The position numbers and the translations under genes were made by a program. A DNA stretch of 64,000 bases from Bacteroidota bacterium (GTDB lineage: Bacteria; Bacteroidota; Bacteroidia; Chitinophagales; Chitinophagaceae), in the NCBI GenBank assembly GCA_018267615.1, contig JAFDYD010000031.1:1-64000 (forward strand), read 5' to 3'. Positions 54,104 to 62,624 of this stretch are shown here, piece after piece; position 1 is the stretch's first letter, and each line of letters begins with the position of its first letter. Under the pieces are notes generated by a model. It was not told the DNA's origin and made no database searches. It worked only from the letters and a program-made list of their open reading frames with translations.

Positions 54104-54874
54104 TTATTTCGGTGGTAAGCCCGATCCGAATCCTCCATCCACGATATACGCTGAGCCTGTTACAAACGATGCATGATCACTGGCCAGGAATGTAACTACG
54201 CGCGCCACTTCTTCCGGTTTTCCAATACGCCAAAGCGCATGTAGTTTGCCTGCATCTTTGCGCGATTGCGCAGGATCTGGCTGGCTTTGGAAATAACCTT
54301 CGGCCAACCCGGTATCGATATATCCGGGACAAATACAATTTACCCGGATTCCTTCATGTCCATGATCGATTGCCATCGCCCGCGTAAGACCAATGATCGC
54401 GGCTTTGGTTGCGCAATAACCTGCACAATCCGGTTCCGCAAAAAAACCATTCATCGAAGACATGCTCACAATATTTCCTTTTGTTTTTTTCAGATGTGGA
54501 AGAAAAAATTTCGAACAGAGAAAAACGCCTCCAACATTTATGCTCATCTGTTTATTCCATTCTTCAAACCCGGTAAGCTCAACCGTTTTGTTGATTTGAA
54601 TTCCGGCGTTGTTAACAAGCACATGAATTTCTCCATTTATTTTCAATGTGAAGTCCACCAGACCTTTTACCGATTCCGGATCGGAAACATCTGTTTTAAC
54701 CGCATGCGCAACGCCTGATCTTTTTTTTATCATCGACACCGTTTCTTCGGCGCTTTCGAAATTGATATCGGCGATAACGGTTGTGGCCCCCTGCTGTGCA
54801 AACTCTAACGCACATGCACGACCGATGCCAGACCCTGCTCCTGTGATGACAACTGTTTTCTTATCAAACTTCAT
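54104..54874 (-). CDS. SDR-family oxidoreductase (PUL-linked)
   Basis: Protein of 256 residues with TGAGSGIG at residues 11-18, NNAG near 91, the catalytic Ser in VSMSSMNGF and the YCATK motif near 155-159. It ends in DGGFGSGLPPK. Within the acid-sugar cluster it could oxidise a sugar lactone precursor or a keto-deoxy acid. It is preceded by RraA 4 bases upstream on the same strand. Confidence 0.9.
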   Translation of the reverse strand: MKFDKKTVVITGAGSGIGRACALEFAQQGATTVIADINFESAEETVSMIKKRSGVAHAVKTDVSDPESVKGLVDFTLKINGEIHVLVNNAGIQINKTVELTGFEEWNKQMSINVGGVFLCSKFFLPHLKKTKGNIVSMSSMNGFFAEPDCAGYCATKAAIIGLTRAMAIDHGHEGIRVNCICPGYIDTGLAEGYFQSQPDPAQSRKDAGKLHALWRIGKPEEVARVVTFLASDHASFVTGSAYIVDGGFGSGLPPK

Positions 54875-54878
54875 AGTT

Positions 54879-55559
54879 TTAAAGAGATTTATATTTGTTG
54901 TAAACTTCCTGCAAAGATTTTCCTTCCAGCAATTCTTTCCGGGAATAATTTTCGCGGCTCACTTTATCAAGCGCCAGTTTGATCACTTCATTTTCTACCG
55001 CACTTGGAATTACTACAACACCATCAAAATCTGCGTAAATTAAATCGCCGGGAACCACGCTCACGCCTCCACACTGAATCGGCACATCATAAGCTACGAC
55101 AAGACCACGACCTTTTGAATCCAGCGGCCTTATTCCGGTGTAAAATACCGGGAAATTCATTTCAATGATCTTTACACAATCTCTAACCTGGCTATCGCAC
55201 ACACAACCTTTTACTCCTTTGCGCATCGCAATGGTGGACATCAATTCTCCCCAAGGCGCATTGCTTCCGCTGAAGTCGGTAGAATGTACAACAACATCTC
55301 CGGCTCTCAACGAATCCATCGCCTCAATTTCCAAACCATATGGATTATCAGGAATGATCGTATTCGTTTCTATCCATTCAAATGTTCTTGCTCTTCCTAT
55401 AAAACCGCAATCGCGAATATTCGGTAATAGCGGACGAAGGCGCTGATGCATTGCCTGGTTGCGAAGATCCATTTCATCCAATATATCACAAACAGCAGCC
55501 ACATATAAATTCTCCTGTATGAATGTGAACAAATCATTATCGTTGCTGGGATGTTTCAT
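54879..55559 (-). CDS. RraA-family protein (aldolase/dehydratase-like)
   Basis: Protein of 226 residues with the RraA fold: IRDCGFIGRART, GDVVVHSTDFSG, WGELMSTIAMRKGVKGCVCDS and DFDGVVVIPS, including the Gly-rich and Asp metal-site region. Such proteins are either RNase E inhibitors (RraA) or metal-dependent 4-hydroxy-4-methyl-2-oxoglutarate/4-carboxy-4-hydroxy-2-oxoadipate aldolases. In a sugar locus without RNase E context an aldolase or dehydratase role on keto-acids is more likely. It is 4 bases upstream of the SDR. Confidence 0.87.
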   Translation of the reverse strand: MKHPSNDNDLFTFIQENLYVAAVCDILDEMDLRNQAMHQRLRPLLPNIRDCGFIGRARTFEWIETNTIIPDNPYGLEIEAMDSLRAGDVVVHSTDFSGSNAPWGELMSTIAMRKGVKGCVCDSQVRDCVKIIEMNFPVFYTGIRPLDSKGRGLVVAYDVPIQCGGVSVVPGDLIYADFDGVVVIPSAVENEVIKLALDKVSRENYSRKELLEGKSLQEVYNKYKSL

Positions 55560-55622
55560 TGAAATTAGTTTATGGCTGTTTCGTTATTGTATTTGTCTTA
55601 ATTGGTTTCCGGATTCTTATCA

Positions 55623-57017
55623 TCACCGGTTTGCTACGAATGTAAATACACTTGATGGCGGAATCGATTTAGAAAAACTCTTATGATTCAGCTTGACATC
55701 AGAGCCTCTGAAAAAAGAATGTGTTTCATCCGTGAAATAATATTTCATCGTCGAGAGGCCGGGAATATTTTCAACAATTCCCTGTATCGTTTGTGCCCGG
55801 TCGCTATCATTTTTACCTGTGATAACAAGTGTTTTTTTCTTCGGATCAAAAAAAGCCGATATCGTCATCTTTGCCAATTCAGTGGAACTCTGAATTCTTT
55901 TGCAACCGGGTTTCACAAAACGATACAATTGTTTGAAAGTATAATAATGATTTCTCACAGTATAAACATCGGGACGAAGCGTATCATTTACTCCGTAGAT
56001 GCCCCACATGCTCCAGGTTAAGGTTCTGTTTGGATGATGATATCGGCTATCATATCCTTCCCAAATCAACACTCCATTTGCGCCCGCGTTAATATGTTGA
56101 AGAATGAATTTGTATGCAGGTCCCGCATACTGCGTAAAACCATAACTTGAATTGTATGTGCCACCATCACAATCTTTGCACACTGCATTCGCTTCGGTCA
56201 TGATTGCTCCTCTGTCCGGATAAGATGAATGTTTTATCGAATCAACGAGATCCCTGATTTTTTTTGTTTCATCGCCATAATCATGTTGTCCGAAATAAAA
56301 TATTTTTGACATCGCGAGTGAGTTACTGACCATCGCGTGATAATTGGCGGCCCACCCCTGGCAATCATCCGGCCCGATCAAACTCAATTTATCAAGATGA
56401 TCATCGATCAGATGTTTTGCGATATTCGCAAACACTGCAGCGAGTTGCTCGGGTTTCATCGCCGCTCCCTCATTACCACCACATGTAGTTTCATTGATGG
56501 GTGATAACAAAACAAAATGTATCGCCGGTACCCTGCGCTTCAAACCATAGTTCACCATCGACGACATCATCTCCGCATATTCTTCTTCGAATCCTTCGTG
56601 CAACGTTGTTCCGCCCATCCATGATGGCGCTGCTCCATCCGGACTCAAAGTAATATCCGAAATGCCTTTGCTGTTCAGATACTCAATCGTATTCCAGACA
56701 CAAGTAAATCTCGGTGCGCTGTACACGGAATCATAATAACCCCAATTGTAGACATTCGGATCGTTATTATCATTTCTTACTTCCCAATCGCAATCATCAT
56801 ACATCAAACGAAAACTTGTACAACCCAATCCAAACACGAGACTATCGAGTACTTTTTTCACCGAATCAGGATTCACATTCCATGATTGGGGATTGATATT
56901 AACGCCGAGTCCCGCCATGGTTTGGTATGTCACGGATGCATTGATCCTCGTGTTCTGACCCGATGCAACAAACATCATCAAAAAAGAAATAAAAAATATT
57001 GCTGAATTTTTTTTCAT
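55623..57017 (-). CDS. Secreted GH30-like glycoside hydrolase
   Basis: Protein of 464 residues from ATG 57017 (three further codons from a TTG upstream). Signal peptide ends at FVASGQ. Clan A barrel with acid/base Glu in VLLSPINET and nucleophile Glu in AIMTEANA; a C-terminal beta domain starts near residue 385 (QSSTELAKMTISAFF). The motifs resemble GH30 (glucuronoxylanase, beta-1,6-glucanase) and its relatives. As part of a SusCD locus it likely starts glycan attack at the surface or in the periplasm. Specificity not determined by sequence. Confidence 0.82.
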   Translation of the reverse strand: MKKNSAIFFISFLMMFVASGQNTRINASVTYQTMAGLGVNINPQSWNVNPDSVKKVLDSLVFGLGCTSFRLMYDDCDWEVRNDNNDPNVYNWGYYDSVYSAPRFTCVWNTIEYLNSKGISDITLSPDGAAPSWMGGTTLHEGFEEEYAEMMSSMVNYGLKRRVPAIHFVLLSPINETTCGGNEGAAMKPEQLAAVFANIAKHLIDDHLDKLSLIGPDDCQGWAANYHAMVSNSLAMSKIFYFGQHDYGDETKKIRDLVDSIKHSSYPDRGAIMTEANAVCKDCDGGTYNSSYGFTQYAGPAYKFILQHINAGANGVLIWEGYDSRYHHPNRTLTWSMWGIYGVNDTLRPDVYTVRNHYYTFKQLYRFVKPGCKRIQSSTELAKMTISAFFDPKKKTLVITGKNDSDRAQTIQGIVENIPGLSTMKYYFTDETHSFFRGSDVKLNHKSFSKSIPPSSVFTFVANR

Positions 57018-57044
57018 AGCAAACAATTATAAATTTGATCACGC

Positions 57045-57560
57045 TCATTGAGCATCGATATGAAAATATATTGCCCCAAAATTGCCGCTGATTGTTTGGC
57101 CCTGCGCATCTTTTATACTTACAGGCAGCATGTAATTTTTTGTATTGTCAATTTTTGAAGGATAAAAATTTACATGCAAGGTATCGAGACGTTTTCCCGC
57201 AGCAATAGTGCCTGATTGTTCCGTAAACGAATATACAGAATCAGGAAGCGCATCATAACTGGTTCCATATGTTGTGTTGTAGGATTGCCGCAAACCATCA
57301 TTCACTTCCATAGTAACCGTGAGCGTTTTGCTCAATGTATTCGGCGATGCAATATTCAAAACAATATCTGCCTGATCAACTGCATCAGCGGGATCAAAAG
57401 TCAATGCTGCCGCATCAAAATTTTCTATGCCCCCGCCATTTACCGGTAATATTTCGACGATGGTTCCGACAGTACTGAAATCCACAGCAGGAGAATCTTT
57501 GAGACAACCGCTGAATGACATCCAGGTCAACACTATAAAAATTGAAATTTTATATTTCAT
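57045..57560 (-). CDS. DUF1735-domain lipoprotein (PUL accessory)
   Basis: Protein of 171 residues with a lipoprotein signal (FSGC, Cys19). The core (about 45-170) fits DUF1735, a beta-sandwich domain that usually sits in SusCD loci and often binds or helps bind glycans at the surface; GRIN-like segment 'TYGTSYDALPDSVYSF' is typical. It follows SusD and precedes the GH30-like gene. Probably a surface glycan-binding protein. Confidence 0.83.
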   Translation of the reverse strand: MKYKISIFIVLTWMSFSGCLKDSPAVDFSTVGTIVEILPVNGGGIENFDAAALTFDPADAVDQADIVLNIASPNTLSKTLTVTMEVNDGLRQSYNTTYGTSYDALPDSVYSFTEQSGTIAAGKRLDTLHVNFYPSKIDNTKNYMLPVSIKDAQGQTISGNFGAIYFHIDAQ

Positions 57561-57578
57561 GATAATATTATTTTATGA

Positions 57579-59072
57579 TTAAGGCATCCAAAATATCTTC
57601 GAAGTAAATTGATTGATCGTTCCCTGGTCGTTGACATTTGCTGTATTATAACTATACTCACTCGTTGGATATAGTAACCTGTATGGGATATGCGTTGCCG
57701 TTGTTCCGGGATAAACTGAAACCGGAAGATCGGCGGGAATTCCTAATCTTCTCCAATCACTATATGATTCCAAAGGATCGTACGCATTCGACGCTGCCCA
57801 TTTCTGTAGAATAATTGTGTTGATTTTATTAGATGAAACATCGATATTGACTTTATCGCTTGCTTGCGAATAATATGTTTGCGCAGCGTTCTGATAATCC
57901 GGCACACTTAATATTCTGAAGGATTCCGTTACGGCCTGTTTAAATAATACAGAAGGATCACCAGAAATATAATTTCGCGCCGCAGCTTCCGCTTGTAGAA
58001 AAAGACTTTCAAAAGCCGGAATAACATAAGCACTCATCGTGGCAGACGACAAAATACCAGCGCCAAAACCAGAGATCACAGAATTTCCCTGTCCAACATC
58101 ACTGCTGCCAAATGCCCTGCCCTGGTAAACTCCGTATGCATTGGTATCATAAAATTGTGCAACGCGAAGATCATTGGTGGCCAAATAAAAATTCACTGCA
58201 TAACTATTTGCGCGCGTATATAAATAACCCCCGCTTGGTGAGCCGTCCGTATTATAACCAACATTGCGCCAGAGTGGACTTTGTTGTGCCGATGAAGAAT
58301 TAGAATAACCAGGATTTATTGCAGCATCTTCTCCCACTCCAAAAAAATCATTTGTTGTTAAGCCGGAAAGATGTTGTTTGATATAAGCATCGCCACCGGA
58401 TTGTGATGTCTGGCGCATCAATATTTTTAATTTCAACGTGTTTATAAATTTGATCCATTTACTCATGTCTCCTTCAAACATTACATCACTCGAAGAAGGA
58501 TCATTGGCAGTTGCAGGATCGGTGTTGTTGATAATTGTAGTTGCCGAATCCAATTGAATGATCAATTCATTATATACAACCTGTGCGCTGTCAAATTTTG
58601 GAAATGGATTTGTGGAGAACAAAGCTTCTTTGTACGGAATGTTGTTATACAGATCAACCAATCTTTGATATTGAAAAACTTTCATGGTCTTCGCAATCGC
58701 CAAAAAATATCCATTCTCGGGCGACGCTGATTCGTCTTCGATAAATTTATAATTCTCGAGCGTCACATAAGTATCGTCCCAATTTTTTGCGTAAGTATCC
58801 GTCGTCAGTTTATAAGAAAGCACCGTAGGAGATTGTTCACCATAAGGAGCCCAATAGCCCATCCAGAAATTTGCAAAATTTCCATCGCCACCAAAAACAA
58901 TATTGGCTGTTGAAGTGAGCGCGGCAGAAAGAACAAAATCAGGAGTAACAACAGATGGCTGATTTGGATTTGGACTGTTGATATCAAAATCTTTTTTTGT
59001 GCAGGAAGTGATAAAAAGTGCCAGTGTAGCAACAAGGATCACAATGAACCTATTATTAATATTCTTTAGCAT
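57579..59072 (-). CDS. SusD/RagB-family nutrient-binding outer-membrane lipoprotein
   Basis: Protein of 497 residues from ATG 59072 (ATG 59093 is also possible, giving seven more residues). Lipid anchor at Cys24 (ITSC). TPR-like helical fold of the SusD family, with the segment YNNIPYKEALFS near residue 130 and the C-terminal LESYSDWRRLGIP. It pairs with SusC to bind oligosaccharides at the surface. Start is 29 bases after the SusC stop; translation likely coupled. Confidence 0.93.
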   Translation of the reverse strand: MLKNINNRFIVILVATLALFITSCTKKDFDINSPNPNQPSVVTPDFVLSAALTSTANIVFGGDGNFANFWMGYWAPYGEQSPTVLSYKLTTDTYAKNWDDTYVTLENYKFIEDESASPENGYFLAIAKTMKVFQYQRLVDLYNNIPYKEALFSTNPFPKFDSAQVVYNELIIQLDSATTIINNTDPATANDPSSSDVMFEGDMSKWIKFINTLKLKILMRQTSQSGGDAYIKQHLSGLTTNDFFGVGEDAAINPGYSNSSSAQQSPLWRNVGYNTDGSPSGGYLYTRANSYAVNFYLATNDLRVAQFYDTNAYGVYQGRAFGSSDVGQGNSVISGFGAGILSSATMSAYVIPAFESLFLQAEAAARNYISGDPSVLFKQAVTESFRILSVPDYQNAAQTYYSQASDKVNIDVSSNKINTIILQKWAASNAYDPLESYSDWRRLGIPADLPVSVYPGTTATHIPYRLLYPTSEYSYNTANVNDQGTINQFTSKIFWMP

Positions 59073-59101
59073 GATCTTACATTTTATGTTCATGAAATAC
59101 C

Positions 59102-62100
59102 TCAAAATCTTACCGAAAGGGTAAAGCTGAAAATTCGGGTTGGTGGAATTTGGTTTACGGAATTTGTTCCGACCGCATTGCTGGTATTATCATTAAATTC
59201 AGGATCGGTCCAGATATTTGTTTTCGGTCTCAGCATGAGCAGATTTCTTCCTGCGATCGTCAAACTAATATCCTGGAAAACTTTTGCGCCTGCATACCAT
59301 TTTGAAGGCAGATCAAATCGCAAAGCCAATTCTCGCAGCTTCCAGAAATTTCCGCTGGTGATATAATTGGATCCAACATTCAAATAAAGTCCTCCCCAAA
59401 AATTATATCCCGCATCGTCTGTTGTCACATTTGTATTCTTCACGAATTTGCCGCCACCTTGATCGATCACTGAATTAGGAAATACAAAACGCTGGCGACC
59501 GGTTTCAGTTGTAACAGAAGTTATTCCTGAAAATGTGAGGTTCGATCCAACAGCATTAAATACTTTATATCCTCCGCGGTAATCTGCAGTCGCACTCAAT
59601 GTGAAATGTTTCCAACTGATACTTGTATTGATTCCAATTAAATCAGTCGGAACCGCATTTCCCTGAATTTTTATATTTGGATCGATTGATGGATTGCCCG
59701 TGACCGGATCAACGATAACATGCCCTTGGGGATCGCGCGTCCAATCACTTGTTTCAATAACAGGATAAGGCTGGCCTACCACTGCGTAAGAATTTCCACC
59801 GACATTCAGAAAAGGAAGATCACCGTTGATAGAAATTACTTTGCTTGTCGTATGCGTGTAATTGACTCCGGCATTCCATGTAATATTTTGCGTGTTGATG
59901 ATAACGCCCTTCAATCCTAATTCAAATCCTTTATTTTTTGTGTGAGCCGCGTTGATAAGAGATGATTTGAAACCGGAAGAACTTGCTGTATTCGTATATA
60001 CGATTCCATCTTTCAAAGTTTGGTCGTATACCACAGCAACAACAGAAAGACGATTGTGAAGAAGTGCTGCCTCCAAACCGAATTCATTCTCGATAATTTT
60101 TTCCGGTTTGATATTAGCATTCGCAACGTTCGTGCTTAATAGGAAACCGCCCAAACCGTTGAATGGAAATCCCGGTGCAGTCGTAAAAGTCGGATTGGTT
60201 GTATAAGCACCGTCTGCAATAAATTGTGAACCGTTTCCAAGCGCGGATGCATTTCCTGTAAGAGAATGTGCTGCGCGAATTTTGAGATAGTCAAACAGTT
60301 TTTCGCTTTTTAATGAAGGTATAAGATCGGTTAAAACGATTGCAGCATCTATATCATAATATGGAATATACCTGTTCGCTGTCGATAATCTTGAATCCAG
60401 ATCTGTTCGATAATTACCATGCAGAAATGCAAAATTTCTAAATCCAAGTGTGACATCTCCAAAATATCCTAATTTTTTTGCCTGGTTATTATACTGCCCC
60501 AATCCCGGGATGCCCGTGAGAGAATTGATATTATATACAGGAACAAATAATGGTCCCGCGTTTACAGCAAGATAATTTATCTGGTTGTAGATATAAGATA
60601 TTCCAAGCGTCACCGAAAGATTCAAATCTTTACTAAGATTATTATTCGATGTAATTAAAAAATCTGAAGTATAAAGAAAATTATTTGTCGTTGATGTACT
60701 ATAATTCGCCTGTGTAGTTGCCGGTCCGGTTGCCTGGGGCTTTATATATTCGAATGCAGTATCTAATCCGGTTCCATCTGAATTGGAATATATAACGGTG
60801 TCGCTTGTACGAGAATGATTATTGTAATGGGCAATGCCGCCGATATAGTCGTACCGCGAATTGGAATAGTTGACTGATGTGAGATAACTCAGCTTCAACC
60901 AGGGCAAAGGCTGCAAATTCAATTGAATATTTCCTGCGAGATTATTTAACCTGGTTTTATTTCTTTGCTCATCGATCGTGAAATAGGGATTGTCTGCCCA
61001 GTCATTGAAATACCCGCTGGGATCCGCGTATTTATTGTGTTGCCAATCTTTTAAACTGGTAAGCGGCACATGCTGCGGAGTATTGAGAACATTATTATAT
61101 ACAGCGCCCGTGTTGGTGACGTTTGTATATTTATTTGTGTATGCAACAGAAAAAGCTGCAGAAAAAATACCGTAGGTCCTGGAGCCACCCAATCGAACCG
61201 ATGAACGGTTGCCATAATCTTTTGGCATCACTCCGTTTGTACTTACAAATTGTCCACTGAGAAAGAATGAACTTTTACCATCACCAGTGCTGTATGAAAT
61301 ATTATTTTGAGTGGTTACTCCTGTTTGAAAAAATTTTCTTTTTTCGCCGGGTATCGCAGAATAAGGAACCATCAATAAACTTCCATCACCAATGGGTCTG
61401 CCGAGCGGAACCAGTTTTCCATTATACATTGGACCGAACTGCTGGTTCTCGTCAGGAATATAATACCGGAGATCATTAAAATCCTGTGGGAAGCTTTCTC
61501 CGCCGTTACTTCCAAATTGATTTTGAAGTTGCGGCATATATGAAACGCTTTCCAATTGAACTGTCGAAGAAAAAAGAATAACTGGTTTTCCGGACGAACC
61601 TTTTTTTGTTGTGATGAGTAACACGCCGTTTGATGCATCCGATCCATAAATAGCTGCCGCGCTTGATCCTTTCAGCACGTTGATTGATTCAATATCTTCC
61701 GGGTTGAGATTGCTGATATCATTATAATAAATGGATCCGTCAACAACTATCAATGCCTGGTTATTACCAGTGAGTGAACGGTTGCTGCGAAGTATGATTC
61801 GTGTTGGAGCGAACACGCCATTGTTAATCGTATTCACCTGCATACCGGACACTTTTCCAGTGAGTCCATTTGCAACGCTGATTGGTTTTGTTTGAACCAA
61901 ATCGCGTCCTTTCACTTGCGTGGTTGAATAGCCGATAGAGTTTTCTTTTTTCAATAGGCCCAGCGCGGTTACCACAACATCATTTAATCCTTTTACTTTT
62001 GGTGAAAGCGTTACGTAAATGCTTAATTGGTTTTTGACATCGATGGTTTTTGTTTCGAAACCAACGGATGAGATGGTGAGAATTGCATTTCCCGGAACTG

Positions 62101-62284
62101 AAATTTTAAATCGGCCATTCTCATCAGTTTGAGTGCTCGTGTTGCCTATATTGCTCTGAACGGTCGCCGAAGGAATGGGATTACCATCCAGTCCGGATAC
62201 AACACCGGTTACATTGTGATCCTGTGCATTGGAGTAGGATCCGAATGCTGAATACAGAATGATCAGGAATAGGAATTTTCTCAT
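59102..62284 (-). CDS. SusC/RagA-family TonB-linked outer-membrane protein
   Basis: Protein of 1060 residues. Signal peptide ends at SYSNAQ. A CarboxypepD-regulatory-like domain (about 23-105, VTGVVSGLDGNPIPSATV), a plug domain (about 120-230 with ATRIILRSNRSLTGNNQALIVVDG) and a 22-strand-type barrel follow; the last residues form the barrel strand FSFTLSVRF. It imports oligosaccharides with SusD using TonB energy. First gene of the minus-strand PUL. Upstream TTTG and TATTTTG boxes in the spacer suggest a promoter, but spacing is irregular. Confidence 0.95.
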   Translation of the reverse strand: MRKFLFLIILYSAFGSYSNAQDHNVTGVVSGLDGNPIPSATVQSNIGNTSTQTDENGRFKISVPGNAILTISSVGFETKTIDVKNQLSIYVTLSPKVKGLNDVVVTALGLLKKENSIGYSTTQVKGRDLVQTKPISVANGLTGKVSGMQVNTINNGVFAPTRIILRSNRSLTGNNQALIVVDGSIYYNDISNLNPEDIESINVLKGSSAAAIYGSDASNGVLLITTKKGSSGKPVILFSSTVQLESVSYMPQLQNQFGSNGGESFPQDFNDLRYYIPDENQQFGPMYNGKLVPLGRPIGDGSLLMVPYSAIPGEKRKFFQTGVTTQNNISYSTGDGKSSFFLSGQFVSTNGVMPKDYGNRSSVRLGGSRTYGIFSAAFSVAYTNKYTNVTNTGAVYNNVLNTPQHVPLTSLKDWQHNKYADPSGYFNDWADNPYFTIDEQRNKTRLNNLAGNIQLNLQPLPWLKLSYLTSVNYSNSRYDYIGGIAHYNNHSRTSDTVIYSNSDGTGLDTAFEYIKPQATGPATTQANYSTSTTNNFLYTSDFLITSNNNLSKDLNLSVTLGISYIYNQINYLAVNAGPLFVPVYNINSLTGIPGLGQYNNQAKKLGYFGDVTLGFRNFAFLHGNYRTDLDSRLSTANRYIPYYDIDAAIVLTDLIPSLKSEKLFDYLKIRAAHSLTGNASALGNGSQFIADGAYTTNPTFTTAPGFPFNGLGGFLLSTNVANANIKPEKIIENEFGLEAALLHNRLSVVAVVYDQTLKDGIVYTNTASSSGFKSSLINAAHTKNKGFELGLKGVIINTQNITWNAGVNYTHTTSKVISINGDLPFLNVGGNSYAVVGQPYPVIETSDWTRDPQGHVIVDPVTGNPSIDPNIKIQGNAVPTDLIGINTSISWKHFTLSATADYRGGYKVFNAVGSNLTFSGITSVTTETGRQRFVFPNSVIDQGGGKFVKNTNVTTDDAGYNFWGGLYLNVGSNYITSGNFWKLRELALRFDLPSKWYAGAKVFQDISLTIAGRNLLMLRPKTNIWTDPEFNDNTSNAVGTNSVNQIPPTRIFSFTLSVRF

Positions 62285-62400
62285 AACAGAATTCGGTTTT
62301 GGTTAAATCAAAATAGTTTTGGTTGCAGATTTCAAATTTAATATCCGCTTTCATTGATTTTTTACCCGAATCCGGATTATTTACTATCCTATTTTGCTCT

Positions 62401-62491
62401 ATCGTGTTTTGTTTTTCGTGACACGTGAAACGGCAAACGTGAGCGGACACATTCACGTTTGCCGTTTCACGTCTCACGAAAAACACACGAT
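62401..62491. repeat. Inverted repeat, family J
   Basis: The arms 62401-62442 and 62453-62491 are about 40 bases with small indels; core words are TTTTTCGTGA, ACGTGAAACGGCAAACGTGA and complements. It lies in the 340-base divergent spacer (62285-62624) between SusC and the large secreted protein. No gene in the spacer. It may affect the regulation of either gene, or be a dispersed element. Confidence 0.8.
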
Positions 62492-62624
62492 CACACATAA
62501 AAATTGCAAACTGAGACGGATTGAAAATAATTTGATAAATTCAGATTATGTGAATAGAAAGGATATCGCTTTCTTCATGATCGAATGAGTGATAGTCATC
62601 TCCGAGTATCTCATTTGCTCAGCA

